Made by a program: the position numbers and the translations under genes. Under the pieces are notes generated by a model, which saw only the letters and a list, made by a program, of their open reading frames with translations, was not told where the DNA came from and did not search any database. From NCBI GenBank assembly GCA_963576785.1, contig OY756148.1:1488001-1552000 (forward strand): a stretch of 64,000 nucleotides of DNA, given 5' to 3'. The stretch is from Chlorophyllum brunneum. Lineage: Eukaryota > Basidiomycota > Agaricomycetes > Agaricales > Agaricaceae. The first letter of the stretch is position 1; each line of letters opens with the position of its first letter. This document shows positions 23,230 through 35,773 of this stretch, piece by piece.

Positions 23230-25378
23230 TCACCACGAGGTCGAACCGTTCACACGTTTCTGCATGCTGAAAATACCTTGTATACCAGAAACGTTACTCA
23301 CTGAGCTCGAGCTCAGATACCAGGTCCCAACGAAAACCGTCCCAAAACGCATTCTACCTTCAAAGGTCCAACCCCCATCACCTTCAACTTCCTTCTACAT
23401 GTGCGCAAATTGAAAATGTCAGGCGTCAGGGAATCCCTCTAACGGATAAATATAACGGGATCGGCACATACGGATTCTCGTTTCAGTATAATCGACCCGT
23501 CCGTCCGGACACTCCCCGCAAACCTAAACCCACCCCAAGCTTGCTCGTGTTCTTCTAGTGTCTACTCACGCAATCAGCAGGGCCGCACTCAGATAACTGC
23601 CAGCTACACACCTCGCCTAGTAGTATGATTTCCACGGGTTTCCTCGCCTCTTCGTCTGGCTGACACTGCCGACGCGAGTCGGACTCGACCATCAACCTCT
23701 CATACTTGCGGCCGTCAACTTCGAAGCCTCCCTGTCATATGGGACCAGTAATTCAATCTCGAGAAGCGAGATATTAGAGAAAATGCCGCACTTCTGTTTC
23801 AAAGCACAGTTGGGGTAGACTTCTCACCCCAGATACATCAGCTAAAGTGGGTAAATTGGGGTTACTTCCGTCGAAACACACGAACTCAGTGAGTGCGCAT
23901 TGCAGTGGTTGCCGGCATATGAAGTCCGGAAGTGGGGCGTGTGGTCTTTCATGGCCGACGGTCCCGGTTGTTGGTGCTACCACTTCCGCCATCTGCTACC
24001 CCCACAAACGTATACATCGTCAAAAAGGATCCACTATGCGGTTAGATCTGACCCTACTGACCATGTAGAAGCCCTCCCAAACCCCTGTCATCATTCCATA
24101 CATGGCTGAGGGAGCCTCCACCTCCGTGGCACCCTCATCCACAAGAATCATCTTCTGAAATTCGATATCGTGCCTTTCGCTTCGGTTCGCGTCTTCCGCA
24201 GGGGAGCAAGCCGAACTACGATTCCACGGAGCCGTATCGGCAAAAAGTCTCGTCCTATAACCCCTTATTTTCCGAACGTCTTCCTTAGTCGGTCCAAACC
24301 TCTGTGTCGCAATGGCGATAGAGCGACTTTCCGGGAGATGTTCAGGAACGACTATCGGGTCGATTTCCTTGAGACAAAAGACCAGGCTGATCGCTGCAGG
24401 TGTTAAATCAGGGCAGCTAGGAACCCAGTTTCGGCCATAGCTGACTATAGGTCCCGTCCCGTGTTTATATTGGCGCTGGGGTTTGGTAACATATTCGCGG
24501 GGCGTGAATTGTGCACTTCCGGTCTCGGCGTCACTGGCCTCACACATACGGTCATCCCGGGGGAAATGCGACAAAAGAAAAGTGCCATTGTCAACGGGCC
24601 CTGCCTGAAAGAACCCCAGGCGATAAGAAAAGAAGTGCAGTTGTTTGTCAGATGGGAAGGATCAGCGGACCAAAAAATCCGTACCTCATGAACACTCCTA
24701 GAGTAAGGTGACAAAATAGATTGGAGGCTGACTCTCACATCAACCGGCAATGACAAGATATGTTCTAGGTACAGATCATGAGAATGGAAACAACAGAAAG
24801 AAAAAGATGGATATCGCGGGGAACTTACGTTGTGTGAGAGTGAAACAGAGCAGCCAGATGATCAGAGTTCGAAACTCTTGTGGAGGATCTTCGCCGGTCT
24901 TATCCCAAGACTTCACCACGTCAAGAAGAAACTCGGGAAGACCAGCGTAGTGTAAATACAGCTCGTTAAGACCGTCGCTCTCTTGTATCATCCAGAAGGC
25001 TGTCCACAGATCCTGTCGGAGCTCGCCAGTGAGAAAGCTTCGGCGTCGCACGCGCCGCAGCATTTTCCATCGAAGGACTAGCTCTCCCGCTAGCGCAGAG
25101 TCCGTAACCTGGAACTTGAACCTTCGTAGAGCGGCCCTGACATCAAACTGCGTCCGGAATATGTCCGCATAGAGGTGTGGACAATTCTTCATGCAGAGAG
25201 CGTGATGGATTGTCGAGCTCGTAAGAAGAAGGGCCAGAATATCGCGAGGTACGGCCAATGAGGGGTTGGAGTCAGTGGTTGTTAGAAGTGCGATATGTTG
25301 GAGGATATCGCAGGGAATGGCCTCTAAGTAGTTGCCCATGCTCGAATGGCGGTATACCGATAAACCGACAGTTGCCAT
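23230..25378 (-). CDS. F-box-like protein (Agaricomycete-expanded family), copy 1
   Basis: Minus-strand gene. The first exon (24829-25378) has an N-terminal F-box-like stretch (LEAIPCDILQHIALL) and a Trp-rich end (TLIIWLLCFTLTQ). The middle exon(s), about 24062-24650, carry HGTGPIVSYGRNWVPSCPD, YRTRLFADTAPW and TGVWEGFYM. Four further exons are clear: 23828-23992 (PDFICRQPLQCALTEFVCF), 23612-23731 (RKYERLMVE, EIILLGE), 23472-23561 (EEHEQAWGGFRFAGSVR) and 23230-23394 (WTFEGRMRFGTVFVGTW), ending in TGA. F-box proteins recruit substrates to SCF ubiquitin ligases; the long C-terminal half is the substrate-side domain of this family. The join between exon 1 and the middle exon is not resolved. The start could also be the ATG at 25339. 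Confidence 0.75.
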
Positions 25379-26298
25379 TAGCCCTTGCTTATAACTTCCA
25401 TAGTAGCGCCCAGTCTGGGGTTTATGGTGTCATCCTTCCTTAGCGACTTGCTTCACGCAAAGTGACCGGAGCGCGTGCTGCTTATACCTCAGTTTATTCC
25501 CTAATACAGTTTTGTGTCACTCACGACTAGTTCGAGATACTGATCCAATCTCGAGATGGTTTGCTGCACCCTGAAAAATCTCGAGATCTTGGTTCGTGTT
25601 GATCTGGCAAGACCAGTTTATCACCGAGGTAGGTGTCCTTTGAGTAGTTTACCGATAGTCGTCGAAATCTGACACGTGCATTGAACGGCGAGAAGCTGGC
25701 AGCAAGGGGCAATCAGAGGCGGTGTATTCCAATTGAGTAGGACGGCTACGTCCTGTAGTTCGATCATGGACGTGATGACCAGAGCGAAGATTTCGTAAAA
25801 TGTCCTGGTCAAATCTGGAAATGTTCGAAGACACGTATCTTGCTCTATACTTTACTCCACGACAAGTGAACGTGAACCAAGCCCGATTCTAGGGTCCTAT
25901 GTAGAACCAGCATGTCCGTGGGCGAGTTCATCAGTACGGACCAAGAGCAAAAGAGGCGTCAGTGCTGACGTTCTCACTCCTATCGATATAGGGTTCATTC
26001 TCGTCATCTAACAATAGTGCGTGGCCTCCTGGTAGTCATTTCCGACTCACCAAAGTTCCGGTATATGACCAAGTTTCAGCCAGATCGCGCTTGCTAAAAG
26101 AACTTCCCGAAATGAAAATCGCGTGTAAGGAGACAACAGTGTTCCTGATCGCCGTAAGCGGCGACTTGATTGCCAAGTTCACCCATACCGTTGGAGAGGA
26201 TTAAACCTTTTCTTTATTCCTCACCAGATCCGTTGATGCACATTCGGAACGTCGAGTTACAACCAGTGTGTATAACAATCCACAGTATCTATGCGTGA
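25379..26298. other. Intergenic region, no gene seen
   Basis: Upstream of the F-box-like gene and downstream of EFB1. No supported frame. Confidence 0.5.
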
Positions 26299-27172
26299 TC
26301 ACAGCTCTAGGAGGGAATGTGAGACGACTCAACGGGTTCGAAAAGAGCTAAGCACTTACTTTGCATCGCGGCGATGTCAGAGCTCTGCACGTAGTCCTCA
26401 AGCTCTGCAATCTTCTCTTGCAATTCATCCATGGAAACTTTTTCATCCTCTGCAAAATTTGAAGAGAAATGAAGCGGCTCCTTGAATCCACGTTGCGATT
26501 ACGGGACATACCAACAACGAGTGTTATCTGGAGCTTCTTGATACCGTAACCGATGGCGACAAGCTTGCTGGCACCCCACAAAAGCCCATCTTGTTCAATT
26601 GCGCGAACACCGGCCTCAAGCGCAGCCATATCAGTCTCATCATCCCAAGGCTTGACATCCAAAGTTACGACAGACTTTGCGGGGCCTCAACATTACAGCT
26701 CAGCCGTTCTAATTGGGGCATTCATACCTTGGCGATGGTCTTAGGCTTGTTGGCCTTCTTCGCATTGTACTCTGCGACACGCTGTGCCTTGATCCTCTCG
26801 GCCTCGGCATCCTCTTCCTCGTCAGATCCAAAGAGATCAATATCTTCATCATCTTCTCCTTCCTTTGCATCCGGGGCGCCACCAAGGAATGCCTCTCCAG
26901 CGGTGCTGGATCCAGGGAGAGAACCGTGCTCTGCAGCATAGGACTTGATATGAGTATGCCAACGCGCAACGTGGGGGTATGTCGCTGCGTCAGGATCTGA
27001 AGAGATCGTCTTGAAGACATGGACGTCGGCCTGGGAGGGAGTGTATCTGATAAAGGGTCGAGTAACAATCTCCCTTATCTCGATTAAAAGGCGTGGAAGG
27101 TAAAACGGCTCACCCCTCAACATAAGACCTCGAGGCGAGGTGTTCGTTCAACTTTTGGAGGTTTGCAGACAT
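26299..27172 (-). CDS. EFB1: Translation elongation factor eEF1B subunit (EF-1β, guanine exchange factor)
   Basis: Five exons (27114-27172, 26728-27046, 26512-26674, 26360-26449, 26299-26306) give 212 aa, the normal length. eEF1B recharges eEF1A with GTP. The N-terminus has a GST-C-like part ([24 protein letters not shown]). An acidic linker follows ([18 protein letters not shown], a typical CK2-type region). The C-terminal catalytic domain reads [14 protein letters not shown], then [13 protein letters not shown] and [14 protein letters not shown]. The last exon is only 8 bp; splicing it gives the conserved end MQKL and stop, while read-through would add an unrelated tail. The gene lies between the two F-box-like genes. 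Confidence 0.95.
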
Positions 27173-28289
27173 TTGGAGGATCAGTGGTGAGGGTCAGAGA
27201 TAAAAGCTAAGAACAGGGTTTTCAAAAATTACGCCATCAGAGATTATCAGATCGGAAGCTCAGGGTCGTTTCCTTATCGGGTGGGGGCTCTTTGAAGCCG
27301 AGCCCAATAGTATCATTCATGTATTCATACGCCATTCGCCAGAATGTGCTGGCGCTTGCAACACAATTCGGCTGTCGCATTCCTCTTGATTCGGATCTTC
27401 CAGGTTCCTGCAGTAAGTCTGAGCGCAATATCATGCATGCCGTACGTCGACCATACATGGCGTGTGGGTGGGGGTCTTCGGGGCTACTTCAATAAACGGT
27501 GCTTCAAAGACGAATGGCTCCACCCGCCTTGCCTTCTACGGACAACTAACCATTGAGATCAAGAAGCGCGAACAAGCGGCTCCGTTCAAAAAACTTCCTT
27601 CCACAATTGGCTCAAGGCCGAATGCAATTTCAGAATTGCGGAACCGAGGAATAAGGCTTGCTACACCTGCCTTTGAACTCATAGACTCCCGAATCTACAG
27701 AACGAAATTCTGGGAGGGAGCAGAAGGTGCAGCTTGGTGACCGTCCCATGTCCACACTGCATTTGAGTGGTCACAGTTATTGATGCTTCTCCGAACTCAA
27801 AGGTAATTATTTCCTTGAACTTTGCTTCGCATTCGAGGGCTATTTCATTACGGAAGCGGGGCAGATTTCCTGCCTTCAGGGTCCCCGATCCTTGTCCGCC
27901 GATTTTCCAGACCTTTGGGACAGTGGTATAAAAAATGAATGCGATCGCTTCCTCGCAACACAGACATATTTACATAGCCCAGAATTGTTCGCTTACTGAT
28001 GTTCGGTGTTCAATATCAGTCCCTCCACTCGCTGCAATCCATATCGCTGAAACCGACACCAGGCGGCAACTAGTAAAATGACTTCCTGGTACGATACACC
28101 TTCTCCGGGATAATTCTTATATTCCGATCTGATATAACAATACACTAGACCAATTTTCCAGTAGGCGAAATAATCGGTCGCCAGAAACCATTAAGTAGTA
28201 TCTAACCCTAAATGGGTCGGCTATCAGATATGACACCGGAATATTAGCCCTGCCACAAACCCGTGGCCCTTCTCTCCACCACCACAGCC
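27173..28289. other. Divergent upstream region, EFB1 / F-box-like copy 2
   Basis: 1.1 kb between two start codons facing away from each other. No gene seen; several short + frames at 27292-27740 have no motif. Confidence 0.5.
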
Positions 28290-30180
28290 ATGACCTCCCT
28301 CGACTCAATTCCTCAGGAAGTCCTCGAATACATCGCCTTTTTCGCCGCTACGGAAAGTTTCCTTGGACCACCAGTCGATCTGCTCCCCCTACTCGCCTCA
28401 AGTCGTCGAATATATTCACGACTATCAATTACATCAAATCCACACCTCTATGCCCGTATCTTCGCTCACAAGTTTGACCTTCAACCAGCCCTCAGACACT
28501 TAGACACCGGGCACACACACCCAGCCGCTCTTGCAGAGGAACTCAAACTACGGTTCATCTATCTGAAACGGATACGGGCAAGGGCGGATGCATACAGCAC
28601 CAAAGGTGGCCGGAGGCATCATGACTCGCTGCACCAGCTGCTTCTTCGCGCGTTTATCTGGTTGTTGGAGAACGAGGAGAAGAACGAGAAGCAGCTGAGG
28701 GAGTATGCCAGAATTGATGGCTGGTTACACGAATATTGGTTCAATTATGACGGCGCCTCCAAAGCAATGCGTCAGATACAAGATGACAAGTGGCCCATCA
28801 GTGACCGGAATGCCGCTTTGGCAATGTGGTTATACTGGCTCTTACTGAGGCCTGGTGAGATTCCTACGATCCTGTTTACCCCCGTCTCACTTGGGAATAT
28901 ACACCAGACGACGATAAACCCGATGACAGCGCCTTAGATGTCCTTAGGGCTTTTGCCCTAGCGGCACACAGGGTGCGTATGAGTGCTCTAAGTCCGGTCG
29001 TACCATGCTTACTTGGTGTAGTACAACATCACAGCTCCATCTTGGACCGAGTTTCTTCCTACGTCGAGCCCCGACATGCCAAGTCGTGTCAAACATTTCG
29101 ATCAGGACCTTGACTTGGCTCCTCTCCCTGTTGCCATCCCCGCTATCCTCTCATTCCTCACGCTTGCGAATAAACCAGCTTCCAACGGCCCGGTTCTCCA
29201 CCCATCATTATCACTTAAATCAATCGTCCGCATCAAACCTAGCTGCGAGTGGGATTGCGAGTGGGCTCGATGTCTCTCACTTTCCCAGATGGAGTATGAT
29301 AATGTCTTGACAGGAGCTTTCAGGCCGGGAAGGTATGTAACTAAAATTAGGGTCACCCAATCGCAGGGGACTGAGGTCCGTTTACAGCATAGAAGGCGTA
29401 TGGGAAGGCCAGTTCACGGTATGTAGATGATGTCTGCACCATCGACCAGAAATTGATTGAATGTATCCGCAGTACACTGAGTTCACTGCATACGCAGCCC
29501 TGCTCGGCGGAGCACCGCCACACGTCCTGCAAAAATCAGTAGTTGCACGACATCAACAAACATGGAAGCTTCGCGAATACCATCTCATAGCTTCAGACGC
29601 TTCGAATTCTGATTCTGGAATTGATTTGGACATGGATTCAAACGTCGAGCCGCTTCCTTCTGGTGATCCCCTGAGGTCCTATTTCCCCAATGGGACTCAC
29701 ATCAAAGAAGACCATGAGGGACTCAATATCCTCGCTCCTCATCGGAGTGGGAGCATACGGTATCAAAGGGCGTTCCGCATTACTTCCCATTATTCCAAGC
29801 GCAGTGGAGGGGAGAGGGTGGCAGATGTTATTGTCATGGGAGAAGTACAGCTACTCCTCACAAAGTAACCGATCTTAACACACTGACCTGGTATACGCAG
29901 GGTCATTCTTCATGGGGTCAGTTCAACTTGATTGGGCGAGTGAGACCTTGTGATGGGTTCATTAGCCTGTCGAAGGAATACGTAGGCATTCACAATTTTG
30001 GTTGGCTTGCTCTGGCTTACAATGCATAATCAGGTTGACGGTGATAGAGGAAGATGGCTCTATAGAGGCTATCTCGTTGGTAACGTGCACGGGAACCTCG
30101 TGGGTCGCTGGAGAGATACCCTCAGTCCGCCTGATGTTCCGGGTTATGAAGGATGTTTTGCCATGAATAGACGACGGTGA
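28290..30180 (+). CDS. F-box-like protein (Agaricomycete-expanded family), copy 2
   Basis: Seven exons (28290-28854, 28908-28972, 29022-29332, 29388-29418, 29473-29844, 29901-29981, 30034-30180) give 523 aa. The F-box-like N-terminus reads LDSIPQEVLEYIAFFAATES, followed by PHLYARIFAHKFDLQPALR, shared in pattern with copy 1. The exon-1 end is hydrophobic (AMWLYWLLLRP). The C-terminal half has SIEGVWEGQFT, YTEFTAYAALLGGAPP, WKLREYHL, GHSSWGQFNLIGRVR, DGDRGRWLYRGYLVGN and GYEGCFAMNRRR, a well-conserved layout in mushroom genomes. Every join keeps frame and the gene looks intact. It is predicted to act as an SCF substrate adaptor, with substrate unknown. The real ATG at 28290 has a good context; an earlier in-frame GTG is not used. 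Confidence 0.86.
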
Positions 30181-31629
30181 ACACGTCTACTCTCCCCAGT
30201 TCCTGCTTGCGCATCCCCTCAACAATGGGGACTCTTGGCGCTTTGTATGTCTAATACCCAGACCGTGTACCCTTCTTGCTTTGTTCCATGCGCTCCCGAC
30301 CTTGTACGTGGCGTAAAATTCATCTGTGCGCATGTTCATTGCATTTCAGCTGGGAAACGTAGGCCGTGAGTTTTCCTGAAAGTGGATGCCACGGAAGCGC
30401 GTGGCCCGGAAAGCGGATACCCAGCAAGAATTTGCGAAGAGCAACTGTTCCCCAAAAAACAGACGGCATCTCCGCCCTCACTACCTCGGAAAAATCAGGA
30501 TTGCAGGATATCAATTCAATGTTGCATGCCTTATTGTATCGACCTCCTCTAGGTTGGAAAGTGTTTCACGGCATGCATTGCAGCCAGACGGCAGTACTAG
30601 CAACCGACCCACCGGTGGTAGGTTCGCCATGAGCGCTGAGCTCCTGATAGAAATTAATGGCGTAAGGTTACGCCACCAAGTTTTCGTCCGCTTCAAGTGT
30701 TGACCCCTCTTCCCTTTCGCGTAAGACCAAGTCTTGATATAGGTCTTCAGCAGATAGCTACGTCCAACTTCGTTCGCGCAAGCGTATCCGTGCCGCTGGA
30801 ACCACAATTCGAGTAGGCTTACGGCCTATCATAGGTTCAAGATCTGACTCTATCTATAGCGCACTACCCAGTCTGACATCCCAGGCTCTATCCCTCACGG
30901 ATTCGAATGGGTGGTATTTATCCCTCTTCGTAAAATTTTCGGAACGCCACGTAAATGGTAACTAAAGACTAAGATGCATTCACCAGGTCATTCACCAGGT
31001 CCTGCAGGCGTCCGCCCGTTTGGCTCACTTGGAACACGTTCCGGAGCTGGAGGCGTGTTTTTGCCTTTGGGGAACGCTGAACACAAACGGATTGTGTCCA
31101 CAAGCGCATTAAAAACAGTCGACGTTGTGTCTTACCCACAGAAGCCCGAATTGGACATCAGAACTCTGAGGGACGTGTGATCGGCATTGGGCACTCCAAA
31201 AGTAGGGCTCGAGCCCACCTACAACGGGTGTCGTATGTCAGCCCATATCTTTTCGTGAATTAAATGGCTTGAGGCGCAGTTATGGTTAGCCCTGCACTGG
31301 CCAGGTCCCGGGAGCATGAAATCTGTCCACTTGTGGCGCCTCGTTATGCCCATCAGGTCGAAGCTGGCCAATCCCTTTTCAATAGGCGCGTGCATTCTTT
31401 CTACACTAATCCAGATCTGGTTCCATCGAGACCACTCATGTACGACACCTATACGCGAAGCGTTGGGTGCAACATCTCCGTTCATCTCACACTGAAGGTT
31501 TCTCACAAGAGCGATGCGTCCTGGAGCTAGTCATATGTTCCAGGTAATCTTAATCTCCGTAAGCATGCTTATCGCAACCGCACTTTGATCCAGTATGTGC
31601 ATGAAACTCGTTCAACCGCTTGAGTAGCT
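30181..31629. other. Gene-poor block, part 1
   Basis: No supported gene. A short direct duplication of a CACCAGGTC-type unit occurs near 30983-31003. Confidence 0.4.
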
Positions 31630-32585
31630 TTGAAGAAATGGTCAAAACCCAATCCAGAACCTGAAAAATATCTGAGAGCCTGGTATTTAATTGCTCTCCT
31701 CGGTCTGAAACCGGGCTCGTCACTTTCTTTCAAAGGGGACGAGAAGAAGATTGATGGAATTTTCGAGGTTCGGAAGGACCTTGTGATTGACCCAAATAAA
31801 GGTCGTGACGATGGTGCATATCAAATCACCTATTGCGACCTATCCTTGCAATTGTTAAAACCCCTCTGCTAGCAAAGGTCAACCCACCGAATATCGGTAA
31901 AAAATAATGGTCTTCGCGCGCTGCTGGCACGGGTACCCAAGATAACAGTCGTGGACACCGGATCTAATGAAGCTGGAGAACATACCGATGCGACGAAGTT
32001 TGAGCTTGAGAACCCGCCCGAACACCGAGTTCCTACATCAATACCAGGTCTTCTTGTCGTATCTACTGATGAACGTTTGACCGTTACGTAGTCAGATCTA
32101 TCATGCTTCCCCGAGCCTCAAAGGGTAGGTACTTCTGGACCTCCTTTACCACTGGGATTACGGCCTGATTGGCACACTGCACCACGCAGAAAGAAGACGA
32201 CGGAGACAGGTGCCCAACTCGTCAATATCTTTCGAATCTCCTGCTAATGATCTTTGGTGTGCTGGTATTTGGTAGTGATGTATTAAATCCCTGGACGGCT
32301 CACATGATACCACCAGCAACTTCTCAGGCGATAGCGACCAACAGGAGAGCAGCTTGCAGATGGCTCCTTGAATCCTTCAGATCGGGAACCTATAATAGCA
32401 AGATAAGATTTTCCTATGACGGAGGAGACCTATATATTGCCCTACGATTTGACAAACCTGAAGGCCTGACGTCAGACCAAGATTACCTCCGTAAATATCG
32501 ACGCTGTGCTAACCAGTCCGTAACCGAAGAGGTAGTCGAACCACAAAGTCAAACGACCATGGTTAGTTCATCATCGGGGTTTTGA
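31630..32585 (+). pseudogene. Possible gene remnant, unrecognised
   Basis: Two protein-like stretches on the + strand stand out from the background. The first (31630-31872) has a plausible composition (YLRAWYLIALLGLKPGSS, KKIDGIFEVRKDLVIDP). The second (32169-32585) has CRWLLESFRSGTYNSKIRF and GDLYIALRFDKPEGLTSDQD. Between them (31920-32060) a third frame reads smoothly (KFELENPPEHRVPTSIPG). I cannot connect them with good splice sites and do not recognise the family, so this may be a decayed gene or chance. Confidence 0.22.
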
Positions 32586-35236
32586 AATCGGGAAGCCCGA
32601 AAGGCTGCAGCGCAGGTACAGTGAGGGTCTCAAGGGCTGGACACACAACCGCCATCATCCACAAGCTCCAATGCACGAGGAATGGGCTTAAGGTGGATAC
32701 CGTGGGTCTGCTCGTGCTGCGCCAAGCGACCTCTTTGAACACCCCCTCGAGACGTTCGGCTATTGTACCCCAACATCAATGAGTTTCGTGGTACGGGTAG
32801 GTGTGTCGCGGGAGGCAGATTCTGGCGCCTATCCTCATGAATTGCGTCAGGGGTGAATGGACAACATGGCCGTGTGATATTTCTTGAAGCTTGAAGGGCC
32901 AACGGTTTTCTGAAATTCACCGACAGGCCTGTCCAGTTCAATGCGCTCTTTGTTCCACCCCCGCTGAGACGACCCGAAGCGGAGATAAGCTCTCAGACCG
33001 GAAGGGGTTGGGGAAAATACGTCGTGAAAATGGCGCATAGAAGGCACAGAAGATGATGTGAGAGTAGGTGAGAGCTAGAGCTCTGTCGCTCTGTCGATAC
33101 TTCAGTGCAGATTCTATGAGTAGTCATAAGGCAGTGTATAGGTGTCAACGCGTCTTCTCCAACTCGTGTTGTGTGGCTCGTGTGGAGATACGTCTAACAC
33201 GGGCCATGGTTCACCCTGTCCAGACTTCAAAGTCATTGACATTGGTCGAGAACAGCACTTTACGTACAAAGATATCGGCTGAGAACATACGCCTTTTGTG
33301 AATCCCCAGGCCGTCTGTGAAAAGACGCTCTCCAATTAGAACGTTAAGGATACAATTGAAGATTCATATCAAGCTTCGCCGTCAGTTCAGTTGTCCCCAT
33401 GCCTTCACTCTGAATAACGCCACGATCAGAACTTTAGTAGAAATTTCACGGCAAGACAGAGTTCGTGATTAGACTGGCAGATTGAGCGGATTGCTTGTTT
33501 GGACACCGTCATCGCATCTTCACAACAAGAACAGGATGAAGCGTATACCTGGGGCTTCGCTACTTTACATCTCCCTGGTTATCACGGCCTATCGGCGGAG
33601 ACTCGCCATGAGCGAGAAAACGCTCAATCTTGACAGCGCGATGAATTGTACTGACTAAGGTGTACGATGTTGGCTCGAGAGATGACGCAATCACATGCGG
33701 TGAAGTTCTCTGCTTCTTGTATCTTAAATGAAATCCTGGAATGGTCTAGTCCGAGAGACGGGCCAATGTAAACCCGTAGGAAGAGGCGTTGGTGAAGTAT
33801 TGATCATACCATCCCCAGAGTCACAGTTTTGGACTGTATACACTTGGAGTTTGTAAGTGGGATAGGAATAGACTGATACCTCTCGCAAACTCAATCTTGA
33901 GGAAACAAATGAACTGCGAAGTGATCAAACAACGCATCATCTGAGCTCGTTCACGAAGGATCCCCCTTCACTTACTTGGCCCCCTTTTTCGGGGTCACGT
34001 CTACTCGCAAAAAAATCTGCACGCCCGATGTCCATTAACTTCATTAATGTGAACGAGCATCCAGGCTGTTTGATGCAACGGAATGCACACTAACTCATTA
34101 CCGCTGAACGAAATGTGGAGGCCTTTCTACCCGTATCACCCACACGATCACAAATTTACTCTTTGGGGATCCTGTCCGTAATGGACGTTCGATGGAGCTG
34201 ATGAGTTGAGCATTGCAATAAGGCTTCAAGAAGATAACATTAAATGAGAGACCGCAGCCCGAACACACATTCTTGTTTAATATCCCGAAGTTGACCATCG
34301 GTCTGGACTGGCTTGGTGATGAACAACATGATCCCGAGGGGTCAGGTCCGCGGTAGCGACCGCAACGGAGAGCTCACTGACACATGAAAGGTAGAGACAA
34401 TGAGGGTCTTTTTGGAAAAACCAAGCTTTGGCAACACGCCCCCAAAACGAATTTCTGTTCATAGTATTCGACTTCCATTTCGCTCTCCGAGATAAGCTTG
34501 AGTTTGATTAATGGATACAGGCGCAGCTCTTTGGCTGCTCTTAATATCCGGGTTATAGCAGTTTGTGGAAACATAAGGCTCGAAGCGATTTTTCCAAAAA
34601 TGGGCTAGTATTCATGATGCATAGGTCCATCTGCGGTGCGCTAGTAGCAATCGCGCAGTTCCGCGGGCTACGGGATGAAAGCACTACCATCAGAAAACTC
34701 ACAAAAAAGTGATTCGAATGAACTGCTGTTACACCAGAGTGTTCGGGGATCGGAAACGAGCCGTAGAGCAAGGGGGTAAGCTGAATAATAGAAGCGTTAT
34801 CCGTATTGCGTTGGATAGCTAACCAAGCTTCAGAGACCTGGTCTAGTGTGCTGGACTGACATGGAGGTCGCTCGTTTAGGGTATATCTTTCGTCCTGAAT
34901 ATTTTTGTGGGCTGGAAACAGTTAGTTGTGTTGGCCTTTTTACGAGACATTTGCAGAAGGATAAATCAAAGCTCGTGCACTCATGTGTCTCCTTGGAATT
35001 CCGTCCAAAGTATAGAGTAACGATGAATTAACAAAGAAGGCGTAATTATACACGTACATGCAAAAGGGAGTCCAGTAAAGGTGATATCTGGATGAGGATG
35101 ACAATGATAATGCACATAAAATAAACAAGATGAGATGATATCGATAATATATCCTGCAGTGCGGAAGTCAAACCACCAACTTTTTTCTACGAGCCACGAA
35201 CAACACTCACCAAAAAAAGGGTGCAGCATAGAGCGT
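32586..35236. other. Gene-poor block, part 2
   Basis: 2.6 kb with short frames on both strands but none with a motif or coherent introns. No repeat ends, long terminal repeats or transposase motifs were visible by eye. Confidence 0.4.
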
Positions 35237-35773
35237 TCAGTCTGTAGTCAGGATCAAAACCAACATGGCAATCTCCAAAGCGGCAACGACCACTGTGAGT
35301 TCAATGACGATCCAACCGGCGGTGATGAACGGTCTACCAAAATTCCGACCGTTTTCTTGGCCTATAGTTTGTAGTCCATTATCAAGAGAAGCATGTTCTT
35401 TATGGCGGTCGGCGAAATCGTGTGCAGAGTGACGAGCGCGGGTGAAGGAGAGGAGGAAAAGGAAGGCGCCCAAGGTTGCGAATAGTATACCAACTGGATT
35501 GTTGTCAGTAGGAGGAGGGAAGGGGTTGTTAACACGTACTTTTGCGGAATCGGGTATCGAAGAGACGAAGGATAGTGAGCGCATAACCTAATGAGGCGAG
35601 TGCTGTGCGACTGTAGGCGCCGTGGAATGTACGTTGGCGAGCTCGAATTTCGACGAGCTCATTGAGGTCTGATGCTACGAATGAGTGGCGGCGGTGACCT
35701 CTGTGAATAGGGGGTAGGTGAGTAAATAGTATGAGAAAGTACGGAATAGATGGACGGACCTGTATCGGTGCAT
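35237..35773 (-). CDS. DUF202 family small membrane protein
   Basis: Three exons (35760-35773, 35540-35700, 35237-35493) encode 143 aa. The first exon is only 14 bp (MHRYR). The DUF202 signature is clear: ELVEIRARQRTFHGAYSRTA, then LASLGYALTILRLFD (TM1), IGILFATLGAFLFLLSF (TM2) followed by the polar RARHSAHDFADRH, and a third helix near the end (WIVIELTVVVAALEIAMLVL). DUF202 proteins, including bacterial YidH and the vacuolar VTC1-like group, are small three-TM proteins; a role in the vacuole or mitochondrion is possible but not shown. It is divergent from OXA1, with 618 bp between starts. Confidence 0.86.

Noticed and set aside
32640..33050. Minus frames resembling a small protein
   Set aside because: No motif, no intron support, and the two frames cannot be joined.
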